DNA of 64,000 nt from Dyadobacter sp. CY261 (GTDB taxonomy: Bacteria; Bacteroidota; Bacteroidia; Cytophagales; Spirosomataceae), in assembly GCF_021440085.1 (NCBI RefSeq), contig NZ_JAKCPW010000001.1, forward strand, positions 1,674,001 to 1,738,000, given 5' to 3'. The position numbers and the translations under genes are program-made. Below are positions 18,767 to 27,906 of the stretch, in pieces (position 1 is the stretch's first letter; every line of letters starts with the position of its first letter). Under the pieces are notes generated by a model. That model worked only from the letters and a program-made list of their open reading frames with translations, was not told the origin of the DNA and made no database searches.

Positions 18767-18822
18767 CGCGGTGCGACCTGCGCGGTGCGACCTGCACGGT
18801 GCGACCTGCGCGGTCCGACAAC
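18767..18822. repeat. Four tandem copies of a 14-bp GC-rich unit
   Basis: The unit CGCGGTGCGACCTG occurs at 18767-18780, 18781-18794 and 18795-18808 (one change), and a more diverged fourth copy runs from 18809 to 18822. It abuts the stop codon of the short-chain dehydrogenase at 18823. A related partial copy lies at about 18748-18762. Confidence 0.8.
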
Positions 18823-19563
18823 CTAGCTCAGCGTGCCGCCGTCGATCGTGATCACCGAGCCAGTCGTGTAGCTATTGGCCGGACTCGCCAGAAACGCCAC
18901 GGCATCGGCAATGTGATCGGGATGACCGTATTTCGGGATCGCCATCATGCCTCGCTGGAAATCGGAGAACTCGGAGGCTTCCGGGTTCATGTCGGTGTTC
19001 ACCGGGCCCGGCTGGATCAGGTTCACGGTAATGTCCTTAGGTCCCAGATCGCGGGAAAGTCCTCTCGTAAAACCCGACAATGCCGACTTGCTGGCCGCGT
19101 ACAATGTCGCCTGCGGAACCGCCGCGCGATCGGCCATACAACTGCCGATGGTAATGATACGTCCGCCGGGTTCCATTTTACGGGAAGCTGTCAAACACGC
19201 CTCGAAGACGGATTTCACATTGACATTCATTACATAATCGTAATCCTCGATAGTATGCTCTTCAAATGCCTTGCCCACATACACGCCGGCGCTGTTGACG
19301 AGGATATCGAGCTTGCCATAATGCTCGATGGCCTGATTGATCGCTGCCGAAACAGCACCTTCCTTCGCATTATCCGCTTGCAGCGCAACCGCACTCAGGC
19401 CCGCTTCGGCGAGCTCGCTGACCAGCGCTTCTGCCCGGTCTTTACCGTTGACGTATGTAAAAGTCACTTTCGCCCCTTCCGCCGCGAGCCTTCTCACGAT
19501 GGCTGCTCCAATGCCCCGGCTTCCGCCGGTTACGAATGCGACCTTGTCTTTCAGATTTTGCAT
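18823..19563 (-). CDS. Short-chain dehydrogenase/reductase
   Basis: The 246-residue protein is a classical SDR: the TGGSRGIG cofactor loop (12-19), NSAG (90-93), and the catalytic triad S141, Y155 and K159 in SCMADRAAVPQATLYAASKS, followed by the PGPVNTDMNP loop. It has the usual length for the FabG-like group and ends in the cofactor-domain GSVITIDGG. Substrate is unknown. Such enzymes are often divergent from an HxlR regulator; here only a decayed HxlR fragment remains beyond the promoter region. The stop codon meets a tandem GC-rich repeat. Confidence 0.9.
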   Translation of the reverse strand: MQNLKDKVAFVTGGSRGIGAAIVRRLAAEGAKVTFTYVNGKDRAEALVSELAEAGLSAVALQADNAKEGAVSAAINQAIEHYGKLDILVNSAGVYVGKAFEEHTIEDYDYVMNVNVKSVFEACLTASRKMEPGGRIITIGSCMADRAAVPQATLYAASKSALSGFTRGLSRDLGPKDITVNLIQPGPVNTDMNPEASEFSDFQRGMMAIPKYGHPDHIADAVAFLASPANSYTTGSVITIDGGTLS

Positions 19564-19621
19564 GATGATAAATTGGTTTTTGATTTCACTGCAAAATTAC
19601 GCGCACACTCATAATTTTACA

Positions 19622-19651
19622 GGTACTAACATATTTATTAAGTACTAACAT
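19622..19651. promoter_or_regulatory. Direct repeat GTACTAACAT, possible operator
   Basis: The 10-base word GTACTAACAT occurs at 19623-19632 and 19642-19651, a spacing of 19 bases or about two helical turns. It sits between the dehydrogenase start and the HxlR remnant, where the lost regulator would have bound. Function is inferred from position only. Confidence 0.4.
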
Positions 19652-19657
19652 AAAAGT

Positions 19658-19878
19658 AAGTTACTGCGCGAATTGAAAAGCGGCGGGCCTATCAGCCCGA
19701 AGTATATCCCAAAGTGCCGCCACCTGTGGAATGCCAGCTCACCGCGGTCGGTAAGAGCCTCGAACCGATCATTAACGTCCTCACTCCCTGCGCCCAACGA
19801 AAATCGTCCCCAATCGGTACGCAAACGCGCGCAATGACCTCTATTAACAATAAAATAACACGCAATACCGGCGTATAA
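19658..19878 (+). pseudogene. Remnant of an HxlR-family regulator (C-terminal part, frameshifted)
   Basis: From about 19658 the plus strand reads KLLRELKSGGPIS, and after a one-base frame change near 19699 continues EVYPKVPPPVEC, QLTAVGKSLEPIINVL to a stop at 19876-19878. This closely follows the HxlR pattern (LRELExDGLI, R-x-VYPEVPPRVEY-x-LTxxGxSLxPVL). The N-terminal half, including the start and first DNA-binding helices, is absent, and the usual Trp near the end is a Cys codon. The HxlR gene is normally divergent from an oxidoreductase gene, exactly the arrangement here. It is too damaged to make a working regulator. Confidence 0.75.
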
Positions 19879-19962
19879 CCGGCACAAGTTCAAATCTTCG
19901 TGCGTACATCGTAGGCAGGCACAATTTTAGCGCTACGCTGCACCCCCCATATACACAACGTT

Positions 19963-21627
19963 ATGAACCATCGTGACCTACTATTACATCGCTATTTCCC
20001 GTGGCTGTTACTGTCCGGTATTTTGCTTAATATTCCCGGCCTCTGGCTCGATATTATTGAACCAGATGGCGCACTTTACGCCACCATCGCCAAGCACATT
20101 GTTATACACAACGACTGGATAAATTTATATGGCGACGGTCACGACTGGCTAGACAAGCCGCATTTTCCGTTCTGGATGGCGGCCATCAGCTATAAAATCT
20201 TCGGCATTACCGGCTTTGCCTACAAACTGCCGGCATTCCTGTTCTGGCTGTTGAGCCTGCGTTATACCTATCTCATCGCCAAGGAATTATACAATGAGGA
20301 CGTTGCCAAAATAGCCGTGCTGATTTACACGGTGGCCCTGCACAGCACGCTCGCCAATTTCGACGTCCGCGCAGAACCGTACCTGACAGCTTGCATTACA
20401 GGGGCGGCGTGGCATATGTTGCAGGTCAATGCCCGTATTCATTGGTCCCATATTGTCTGGGCGGCATTGTTCGCGGCTTGCGCGATTATGACAAAGGGCA
20501 TTTTTGTGCTCATCACGCTGGGCGGTGGCTGGGTCATTTATTGGCTGATCAGCAAACAGTTCCGCCAGTTTGTCAACTACCGCTGGTGGCTGGTGCTGGC
20601 ATTATGTTTTGTATTTATCCTACCCGAATTATATAGCCTCTACGTTCAGTTCGATCTCCATCCTGAAAAAGTGGTTTTTGGCAAAACGAATATCTCGGGA
20701 CTTCGTTTCTTCTTCTGGGACAGCCAGTTCGGCCGATTTTTCAATACCGGGCCTATTAAGGGCAAAGGCGATGTCACTTTTTTCCTGCACACCACATTAT
20801 GGGCGTTTCTACCGTGGTCGGTAGGGCTGGTAGGCGGCATCGTTTACCTGTTGCGTTTTGAAAAGAACCGCGACGCGATCCGCTGGATCATTTATGGTAG
20901 CACGCTGGTAACTTTTCTCTTGTTTTCGTTATCCAAATTTCAGCTTCCGCACTACCTCGTGATCGAATTTCCCTATTTCTCGATCATCACAGCCTATTTC
21001 TTTTACGAGCTTGCCCGACGCTCGCAATTGCAACATCTGGTTACCGCGCAAACCATTTTACTGGTCATCACCCTCATTTTCATTTCCGTGTTGCTTTACA
21101 TTACCCGCATCGAAAACGGAATTATAGCAGCCGTGATCGCGCTGGCGATTGTGTTTGCGGTCAACATTGTCAAGTACGGGAATCCTATGCAGCATCTGCT
21201 TTTCAAGGGTTATGCGATGGCGGCAATGCTTTACATTTTTCTTTTTCAATTTTTCTACCCGTTTTTACTGCAATATCAATCGGGTATGCAGGCTGCCAGG
21301 TTTATTCCGGAAAAAAACCGCCATTTGCCGGTAGCCGCCTACGGTTCATTTTCATACAGCCTTGAATTCTATTCGGCGGGTGAAGTCAAACTACTTAAAA
21401 ACGGCGAACTCCTCGGTGATTTTATCGATACCGCGCCATGCTACCTGTATACCACTGCCGCCATAGCCGACAGCCTGATCCGTTCCGGCGTCGATGCCGA
21501 AGTGCAAGCTTCTCCCCAGCATTTTCATGTAACGCGCTTAAAAATGGGTTTTCTCGACGAAAAAAAGCGTAGCGCAGCAGTGGAGCCACGTTACCTGCTT
21601 TATATCCGCGACGAGCATACGATGTAA
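19963..21627 (+). CDS. ArnT-like glycosyltransferase family 39 protein
   Basis: The 554-residue inner-membrane protein has about ten hydrophobic segments and the signature of the GT39/GT83 (PMT/ArnT) superfamily: an acidic pair in the first periplasmic loop (DIIEPDGALYA, with DKPHFPFW shortly after) and the DVRAEPYLT segment. ArnT-type enzymes move a sugar from a polyprenyl-phosphate donor to lipid A or other envelope acceptors on the periplasmic face. The donor and acceptor here cannot be read from the sequence. The C-terminal 100 residues form a soluble domain. The gene stands alone and meets the next gene tail to tail at a strong terminator. Confidence 0.85.
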   Translation: MNHRDLLLHRYFPWLLLSGILLNIPGLWLDIIEPDGALYATIAKHIVIHNDWINLYGDGHDWLDKPHFPFWMAAISYKIFGITGFAYKLPAFLFWLLSLRYTYLIAKELYNEDVAKIAVLIYTVALHSTLANFDVRAEPYLTACITGAAWHMLQVNARIHWSHIVWAALFAACAIMTKGIFVLITLGGGWVIYWLISKQFRQFVNYRWWLVLALCFVFILPELYSLYVQFDLHPEKVVFGKTNISGLRFFFWDSQFGRFFNTGPIKGKGDVTFFLHTTLWAFLPWSVGLVGGIVYLLRFEKNRDAIRWIIYGSTLVTFLLFSLSKFQLPHYLVIEFPYFSIITAYFFYELARRSQLQHLVTAQTILLVITLIFISVLLYITRIENGIIAAVIALAIVFAVNIVKYGNPMQHLLFKGYAMAAMLYIFLFQFFYPFLLQYQSGMQAARFIPEKNRHLPVAAYGSFSYSLEFYSAGEVKLLKNGELLGDFIDTAPCYLYTTAAIADSLIRSGVDAEVQASPQHFHVTRLKMGFLDEKKRSAAVEPRYLLYIRDEHTM

Positions 21628-21631
21628 AAAC

Positions 21632-21663
21632 AAGCCCCCAAAGACCAACGGTCCCGGGGGCTT
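21632..21663. terminator. Bidirectional terminator between convergent genes
   Basis: The arms 21632-21639 and 21656-21663 pair over 8 bp, and an inner GACC/GGTC stem (21643-21646 with 21650-21653) extends the hairpin. It lies between the stops of the glycosyltransferase (plus) and the DUF3823 lipoprotein (minus). Confidence 0.75.
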
Positions 21664-21682
21664 ACACTACTTCTGCGTATAA

Positions 21683-22384
21683 TTAGGGAACCTGCACGGT
21701 TTTGATGGTCGTGTAGTTGTACTTTTTATAAGTATCATTCACCCGCACACCTACCCGCACGAAATAAGTCGTGCTGTATTTCATCGGTACGGACGACGAA
21801 ATCGTGATATTCTGGCCTTCTTTATCGACCGTTACCGGCACCACCGCTCCTACCGCCGTGTTGTCCCAGTTATTATTTCCTACATATTGATTGGTCGAAA
21901 TAAAAAGCTGGTAATCAAGTGGATTGGGTTTCATAACGCCTTCCGGCGCGGGATTACTGTTAAATTTGAAGGTAACGGCGAGCTTCTTGTCGGCATTCAC
22001 CACCGGCTCGCCAATCCAATCTACATTCAGGTAAGGAATTACCGTGAAATCCACCTTGGTGCTGCCTTTGATGTCGACGGTCTTTTCTGTCACGGGATAA
22101 AACGGCCCTTCGACCGGCGTTACGCGGTAATTGCCGAGAAAGAGCTTGTTGTTGATAAAAGAACCGTCCTGTTTCAGGTTCAGAAATAGAGGCAGCGGCG
22201 TATTGCTCCAACTGAGCTCCTCCATTTTCAGTCGCGCACTCGACGCTCCCTGTTCAATCTGGATTCCATTCCCGGCCGCATCCACCAGTCGACCTTCAAG
22301 AGTCGAATCCGGCGCGTCCACATCATCGATCTTGCAGGAACACAGGAGTAGCGGGAAGATCAGGATATACAAAAGACTTTTCAT
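21683..22384 (-). CDS. DUF3823-family SusE/F-position lipoprotein
   Basis: The 233-residue lipoprotein has a signal ending LLLCSC (lipobox, C17), then KIDDVDAPDSTLEGRLVDAAGNGIQ, a typical start of the DUF3823 family that follows SusD genes. The N-terminal half resembles a pegging/carboxypeptidase-regulatory beta-sandwich (GSFINNKLFLGNYRVTPVEGPF) and the C-terminal half a second beta-sandwich (YFVRVGVRVNDTYKKYNYTT). It is likely exposed on the cell surface and helps bind glycan. It begins 21 bases after the SusD stop and is the last gene of the SusC-SusD operon. Confidence 0.85.
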   Translation of the reverse strand: MKSLLYILIFPLLLCSCKIDDVDAPDSTLEGRLVDAAGNGIQIEQGASSARLKMEELSWSNTPLPLFLNLKQDGSFINNKLFLGNYRVTPVEGPFYPVTEKTVDIKGSTKVDFTVIPYLNVDWIGEPVVNADKKLAVTFKFNSNPAPEGVMKPNPLDYQLFISTNQYVGNNNWDNTAVGAVVPVTVDKEGQNITISSSVPMKYSTTYFVRVGVRVNDTYKKYNYTTIKTVQVP

Positions 22385-22405
22385 TGTTAGATTGGTTTTC
22401 AGTGA

Positions 22406-24433
22406 TCAATATTGCTCATTTTGAACCAGTTTCGGGTTAGCGATCAGCTCGGCACCCGGAATAGCTTCGTAGTAATTTTTGGTAGCGATGGTAAAACGCG
22501 CGCTTCGTTCCTCGAAACGGCAGTCGAAAATGTACTTGCCTTTTACATAATCGCTCGTCTCGACCACCGCACCTTTTGCGAACAGAAACGGGTTGCATTT
22601 CCGCCAGATGCGGGCATTCACCTCGGCATCGGCTGTGCGCCAGCGAAGCATATCCCACCAGAGTTTGTTCTCGAATGCGAGTTCCTTCCGACGTTCGATG
22701 CGCATGATTTGTAACCCGCGTGTAGGTGCCAGTACATACGAGCCTACGCCCGTGCCTGGTGCAAGCGGCGCGGCCGACGACAGTTCGGCCGCAGTTTTGA
22801 GCAACACAGCCCCGGCGCGGGTCCGGATCTTATTGATATTATCAAAAGCATCATTTAGTAAAGCCACGCCATCCACATCGATAACGCCATTCTGATGCAG
22901 CTCCAATGCGGCCTCGGCGCGGTTGAGCAACACCTCTGCATACCGCATTTCGATCCATGACTGGTTCGAGCGGTGCAATGTAGTAGCAGCCGGCGCAAGG
23001 TTTGGCATCAGCCATTTACGGCCATGGAAACCTGTAGTCGTCGCGTTGTTCGCCGAAGTTGGGCCATCAAGGCCGCTCGGATTGACCGACTGACCGTTTG
23101 AGAGTAAAATGGGCGTCTGGTTGTTCCAGGTGCCGGATTGCTTCACATTGGCATTGTAAAACGCATTCGAATTGTAGCCACTGGTCATGTCCTCAGGAAT
23201 GAATTTCGGGATCGGCACCAAAGGATCAACGGTCTCTACAAGCGTTCCGCGACGCAAATCGGTCCGCACGCCTTTGATCGGCTGGCCCGGCAGCAACACG
23301 GTACCACGCAAACGCGGCTCGCAGTTTTCGAAAAGCTGCTCTGCATAGTCGTACACAATGTAATTGCCTTTGTCGTCAGTGGTTTTCAATTGCCCCTTAG
23401 CATTCTTCGGAAGGCCATCGAAAAGCTCCACATAATCCAGCGTGGGGTTATACCGATCGCCATAAGTAGAGGTCATATGCGGCGGCGCGTAGACGGCGTC
23501 GAAACTGTGCACCGCCTCGGGATAGGAATAACCTTTGGCAAAAATGGTTTCGGGGCTGGATGTGTCTAGAAAAAGATCGGCGTAATTATCGGCTGTCGCG
23601 GTCTTGTCGTCGGGTGACCATTTCTTCGTATAAAGCGAATACTTACCTTCTATCGATTTTGCCGCCTGGAATGCTGCCTTGAAGTAGTCGTTCGCTTTCT
23701 CTTTTGGAATACCACATAACATTACCCCGTCTTTTACAAACGGATTCGCGTAACGCGCGATGGAACCGGCCGTCAACGCCACGCGCGATTTGAATGCGGC
23801 GGCGACATTCTTGTTAACCCTGCCCGATTGCTCGCTCGCTTCCGGCATGGTTGCGATCACAAAGTCGAGGTCGGCAAGGATGAAATCGTACACCTGCTGT
23901 TCGCTGCTGCGAGGGATTTGCAGGGATTCCAGCGTACTTCCGTCCAGCGACTGCACATCCTGGGTAATGGGCACGCCGCCATAGCGCTTCGCCAATGCGG
24001 AATACGTAAACGCACGCACAAAACGCGCCTCCGCGATCCATCTATCCACTTTCGGCTGCGTGAGCGCCGTAACATATTTCGGCAATTCGCGGATAAGGTA
24101 ATTCGCATTGCGGATCACCTGATAACCGCTTTTCCAATAGCCGCGTGCAGGGTTCACAAAGCCGCCATTGTTCCGGTTCGCATTCTCACCGGTATTCAAC
24201 GCGGGCGTCGCGATGTTGTTCCAGGTATCGAAGCCTTCCGTTCCTTCCTGTGCACTGTATTTGAAATCCTCGATGGGCATGCGGCTGTACAGCGCTGCCA
24301 TGTAGGCCTGCATACCGGCGTCAGTGAATGCATCCTTGTCCTGCACCACGTTAATGGGCGGGATGTCGAGCTCGTTACACGCATAAGTGCCACCCAGCAG
24401 CATTAGCGCCAGGGCATATTTTATATTTTTCAT
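22406..24433 (-). CDS. SusD/RagB-family surface glycan-binding lipoprotein
   Basis: The protein (675 residues from the ATG at 24433; another ATG at 24445 adds four) has a lipoprotein signal ending GGTYAC, the SusD N-terminal features (AYMAALYSRMPIEDF, YQVIRNANYLI, AEARFVRAFTYSALAKRYGGVPI) and the C-terminal RagB block (YAEVLLNRAEAAL, IRTRAGA, ERRKELAFENKLWWDMLRWR). TPR-like helices form the scaffold that caps the SusC barrel and binds glycan. At about 675 residues it is longer than the first described SusD (551) but usual for the RagB group. It sits 23 bases after SusC. Confidence 0.95.
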   Translation of the reverse strand: MKNIKYALALMLLGGTYACNELDIPPINVVQDKDAFTDAGMQAYMAALYSRMPIEDFKYSAQEGTEGFDTWNNIATPALNTGENANRNNGGFVNPARGYWKSGYQVIRNANYLIRELPKYVTALTQPKVDRWIAEARFVRAFTYSALAKRYGGVPITQDVQSLDGSTLESLQIPRSSEQQVYDFILADLDFVIATMPEASEQSGRVNKNVAAAFKSRVALTAGSIARYANPFVKDGVMLCGIPKEKANDYFKAAFQAAKSIEGKYSLYTKKWSPDDKTATADNYADLFLDTSSPETIFAKGYSYPEAVHSFDAVYAPPHMTSTYGDRYNPTLDYVELFDGLPKNAKGQLKTTDDKGNYIVYDYAEQLFENCEPRLRGTVLLPGQPIKGVRTDLRRGTLVETVDPLVPIPKFIPEDMTSGYNSNAFYNANVKQSGTWNNQTPILLSNGQSVNPSGLDGPTSANNATTTGFHGRKWLMPNLAPAATTLHRSNQSWIEMRYAEVLLNRAEAALELHQNGVIDVDGVALLNDAFDNINKIRTRAGAVLLKTAAELSSAAPLAPGTGVGSYVLAPTRGLQIMRIERRKELAFENKLWWDMLRWRTADAEVNARIWRKCNPFLFAKGAVVETSDYVKGKYIFDCRFEERSARFTIATKNYYEAIPGAELIANPKLVQNEQY

Positions 24434-24456
24434 TTGAAATACCATCCTGATAGAAT

Positions 24457-27400
24457 TTAAAAACTGATACTTGCTCCGAGATTGATCGTCCGGTTGATCG
24501 GGTACATATAGCCATACAATTCCGAGGGATGCTCGGGATCGAGGCCCTTCACTTTGGTGAAAGTGTGGAGGTTATAACCGTTTACATATATACGCAACCC
24601 TTGCGCGCCTACCTTTTTCAACAAATCTTTGGGCAACGAGTAGCCGATCTCCGCGCTCTTCAGACGCAGGTAAGCACCATTCTGAATGTTGCGGGCAGAG
24701 TTTTCATCAGCCGTGGTGCCCGTGTAGGCGTAATAGCCTCTCTCCCATTGCGTCGATGGATTGTAAGGATCAGCCGTCGGGTTGGTCGGGTGCCAGCGAT
24801 CCATGAAGAACTCCAGTGCATTGCCATCCCAGGCCAGTGGCTCACGTAGCTGCTCGCCGTAAGCGACATATGAAAGCGCAGCTCCCTGGAAAAGAATGTT
24901 CAGGTCAAACCCTTTGTAATCAATGGAGCCTGAAAAGCCGAAATTCATGAGCGGATGGTTCTTTTTGGCATCACCGCCAACGGTGGTGGTACTGGCGGGA
25001 TTAATGGTCGTCGCAATGGGGTGGCGGTCCGTATCGTCGATAGTGCCGTCGCCGTTCCAGTCTTCATAAATGTAATCTCCCGGCAATGTAGCCCGGCCCA
25101 CGTAAGAATCGTGGCTGGCAATCTGATCGTACGATTGAAACTGTCCTGCATAACCCCAGCCAAACCAAACGTCGTTGTAGCGGTCGCTGCGGTTGTTCCG
25201 CCAGTTGTCATAAGAGTTACCCGACTGCCCCCTTTCAATGTACAAGTTCCGCGTACGGGTGAGCGAAAGGTTACCAGACACGTTGTAGCGGATCTGGTTG
25301 ATGCGCTTGCGGTGCGAAACGGAAATTTCGAAACCGCTTGTCTGATCGCTGTTCAGGTTTTCCTGTGGCATCGTCGCCCCGAACGTGCCGGGGAGTGACA
25401 TCAGGCGGTTGGCGAGCAAGCCCGTGCGGTTGCGGCGGAAAACATCAAAAGTAACTTCCACCAATCCGTTCCAGAATCCAGCATCCAAGCCCGCATTGGC
25501 GGTTTTGACGGTATACCAGGTGATATTCGGGTTGGGTGAATTACGAAAACCCAGTGCGTTCACAAACGATCCGCCAAACATATAACCGCCCGCCAATGCC
25601 TGGCTGTTGCCATTAAACGGATAGTCATAGCCCGACACAAACTGGTATGATGAAGCACCATCATCCCCCATTGTGCCATAAGAACCCCTGATTTTCAGAT
25701 TATCCAGAAAACGGAAGGCTGCATTGTTTTTAATAAAACCCTCTTCCGACAACCGCCAGCCTGCCGAAACCGCCGGAAAGAAGCCCCATTGCTTGCCCGG
25801 AGGGAATTTGGACGAACCATCGTACCGAAAACTGAAATCGGCAATGTATTTGCCTTTGAAATCGTAGTTCAAACGGCCTACCAAACCCTTATTCGCATTC
25901 TTCCAGATATTGTTGATATTGCTGTTACCAACCTGGTTTTGCGCCTTCCCTGCGAAAAGATATTCCATTGGGATACCCAACTCGCGGCTGGCGAAGAAGT
26001 TATCGCTGCTGCGGGTGCTTTCTTCGTAGAGTATTAATGCACCTACATGGTGTTTTTCCTTGAAACTGCGGCTGTAATTCAGCGAAACCTGCATCAATGT
26101 AGATGGTAGGGTGTTGTAGGTACGGGTCAGCTGGTCGGGCAGATTATTGGCGAACGGCGCGTAGGTGTCGTTGGACGCATTGTAATCGTACAGATTGTAT
26201 GATTTTTTATAATTGGTATTGGAATTGATCCGCGTATCGTAGCTGAACATCCCCTTAGCCATCAAACCTTCCACATAAGGAACGGTGTATTCCAATTGAA
26301 ACTGGCTTTGCAACCATTTGTTATTGTCCTGCTGATAACCCGAAATATCCGCTGTCGTCAAAGCTACCGGGTGACCGGCTGCCATTTTGAAGAGATAATC
26401 GGGATTATTGTTCGCATAATTGGTTTCATTGGGTTGCGCGCGCCAGAGCGGACCGTAAATCTCATGCATACCGCCGGCTTGCTGATTATTTTTAGTGTCG
26501 ATAATGCCGCTCAGCTTTAAAGAAGCACGCAGATTTTTGGTAATCTGGGCATTGACATTCGAACGCAGGTTGTATTTGTCGTAATTCAAGTCCTTGCTTT
26601 TCCAGAAACCTTCCTGGTACAAATAGCCCATATTGATAAAATAATCAATCTTGCCGTCGGAAGTGCCGCCGCTTGCGCTGAGGTTATGCTGCTGCTGGGG
26701 TGCGCGTTTCTGCATCGTTAGGTCGTACCAGTCGGTGCTTTGCAGCTTGCCTTCGAGGTAAGGGGCAAAATCCGATTCGGAATAGCGGATGATCGGGCTG
26801 TTGACGTTGTGCATGCTCTTCTCGTTCATCAACGTATACCGATCGATCACCCCGACAGGTTTGGGCAAACCCAGGGCCGTTTGGCTGCCGTAATACATTG
26901 AGTATTCGATCTTCGCTTTCCCGCTGGCACCGCGCTTGGTGGTTACGAGCACCACGCCATTCGCTGCGCGCACGCCGTAAATGGCCGCCGCCGCGTCTTT
27001 CAGGATGGAAATGCTTTCGATCTCGTTCGGGTCAATGCGGGAAATGTTGTCACGCGGTACACCATCAATGACGATAAGCGGGTTACCGAAGCCACGGATA
27101 TCGAACTGGCTGGAATTGAAATCACCGGGCTCGGAAGATTTCTGCACCACGCGCAAACCCGGCAGCTTGCCCGTCAGCATATTCTGCACGTTCTGGTTTT
27201 TGGTAGTTACGATCTCCTGGCTGTTCACAGAAACGACGGCGCCGGTAAGCGTTACTTTCTTTTGTGTACCATAGCCCACAACTACTACTTCATCGAGATT
27301 CTTGTTGTCTTCGACCAGGGTTACATCAATGTTGGTCTGGCTCCCGACTGCGATCTCCCGTTTGGAATAACCTACAAAAGAAAAGACCAGCACATCGGCA

Positions 27401-27657
27401 CCCGAACCGACCTGGATCGAAAACTTCCCTTTCGCATCGGTTGTCGTACCCGTTGCGGTACCTTTCACGAGTACATTCACACCCGGAATGCCCTCGCCTT
27501 TTTCATCTTTTACCGTTCCTGAAACGTCGGTTGCCGCGGCTGGTCGCGCTACCAATAACCGATCGCCGCCAGTCCCGAATGCATACGCAGGTGCGTGAAG
27601 ACGGCATAGCAATGCCATGCTCATCGCCCATAAGGGGATGGATAGAGTTTTGTTCAT
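24457..27657 (-). CDS. SusC/RagA TonB-linked outer-membrane transporter
   Basis: The 1066-residue protein has a signal peptide (about 1-27), a CarboxypepD_reg-like domain (about 42-125, DVSGTVKDEKGEGIPGVNVLVKG), the TonB-box-like LDEVVVVGYGTQKK, a plug domain (about 135-250, IDVFGNPLIVIDG-type region and SISILKDAAAAIYGVRAANG) and a long beta-barrel ending in an aromatic-rich strand (NLGASISF). It lacks an STN domain, so it should not signal to an anti-sigma factor, unlike the SusC at 54801. With SusD and the DUF3823 protein it forms the import complex of the first polysaccharide locus. The promoter region is shared with the divergent GH71/99-like gene. Confidence 0.95.
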   Translation of the reverse strand: MNKTLSIPLWAMSMALLCRLHAPAYAFGTGGDRLLVARPAAATDVSGTVKDEKGEGIPGVNVLVKGTATGTTTDAKGKFSIQVGSGADVLVFSFVGYSKREIAVGSQTNIDVTLVEDNKNLDEVVVVGYGTQKKVTLTGAVVSVNSQEIVTTKNQNVQNMLTGKLPGLRVVQKSSEPGDFNSSQFDIRGFGNPLIVIDGVPRDNISRIDPNEIESISILKDAAAAIYGVRAANGVVLVTTKRGASGKAKIEYSMYYGSQTALGLPKPVGVIDRYTLMNEKSMHNVNSPIIRYSESDFAPYLEGKLQSTDWYDLTMQKRAPQQQHNLSASGGTSDGKIDYFINMGYLYQEGFWKSKDLNYDKYNLRSNVNAQITKNLRASLKLSGIIDTKNNQQAGGMHEIYGPLWRAQPNETNYANNNPDYLFKMAAGHPVALTTADISGYQQDNNKWLQSQFQLEYTVPYVEGLMAKGMFSYDTRINSNTNYKKSYNLYDYNASNDTYAPFANNLPDQLTRTYNTLPSTLMQVSLNYSRSFKEKHHVGALILYEESTRSSDNFFASRELGIPMEYLFAGKAQNQVGNSNINNIWKNANKGLVGRLNYDFKGKYIADFSFRYDGSSKFPPGKQWGFFPAVSAGWRLSEEGFIKNNAAFRFLDNLKIRGSYGTMGDDGASSYQFVSGYDYPFNGNSQALAGGYMFGGSFVNALGFRNSPNPNITWYTVKTANAGLDAGFWNGLVEVTFDVFRRNRTGLLANRLMSLPGTFGATMPQENLNSDQTSGFEISVSHRKRINQIRYNVSGNLSLTRTRNLYIERGQSGNSYDNWRNNRSDRYNDVWFGWGYAGQFQSYDQIASHDSYVGRATLPGDYIYEDWNGDGTIDDTDRHPIATTINPASTTTVGGDAKKNHPLMNFGFSGSIDYKGFDLNILFQGAALSYVAYGEQLREPLAWDGNALEFFMDRWHPTNPTADPYNPSTQWERGYYAYTGTTADENSARNIQNGAYLRLKSAEIGYSLPKDLLKKVGAQGLRIYVNGYNLHTFTKVKGLDPEHPSELYGYMYPINRTINLGASISF

Positions 27658-27735
27658 AATTGTTTTTTTGAAAGAAAAAGTTACATGGAGGCAATCGTAA
27701 ATCCGGATGCTAAGTAACGTGCGAAGTGTTAACGG

Positions 27736-27758
27736 GGACTTAATTTGGACTTAATTGG
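27736..27758. promoter_or_regulatory. 11-bp-phased direct repeat GGACTTAATT in the divergent susC/glycosidase region
   Basis: GGACTTAATT occurs at 27736-27745 and again at 27747-27756, a spacing of 11 bases, or one helical turn. A TAGATTTG at 27833-27840 fits the Bacteroidota -7 element for the rightward gene, whose start codon is 67 bases further on; I see no clear -33 element. Confidence 0.4.
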
Positions 27759-27906
27759 GCATTTTTAGCCGATATTTTTTCCCATTTATTCTTTATTAAT
27801 TCCTAGTTAAGCTAAAATTATAGGTGCGCGTCTAGATTTGGAACAGTCCGGAAGCCTCATCTGGCGACCGGGTGCTTTCCAATCTTTCACCTTAATCCAA
27901 TCCTGA

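Noticed and set aside
18767..18822. Possible CRISPR or iteron array
   Set aside because: The 14-bp units are directly joined without spacers, and there is no replication gene nearby.
19645..19893. 82-codon minus-strand frame
   Set aside because: It lies opposite the HxlR remnant, whose plus-strand translation matches a known family; the minus frame has no recognisable content.
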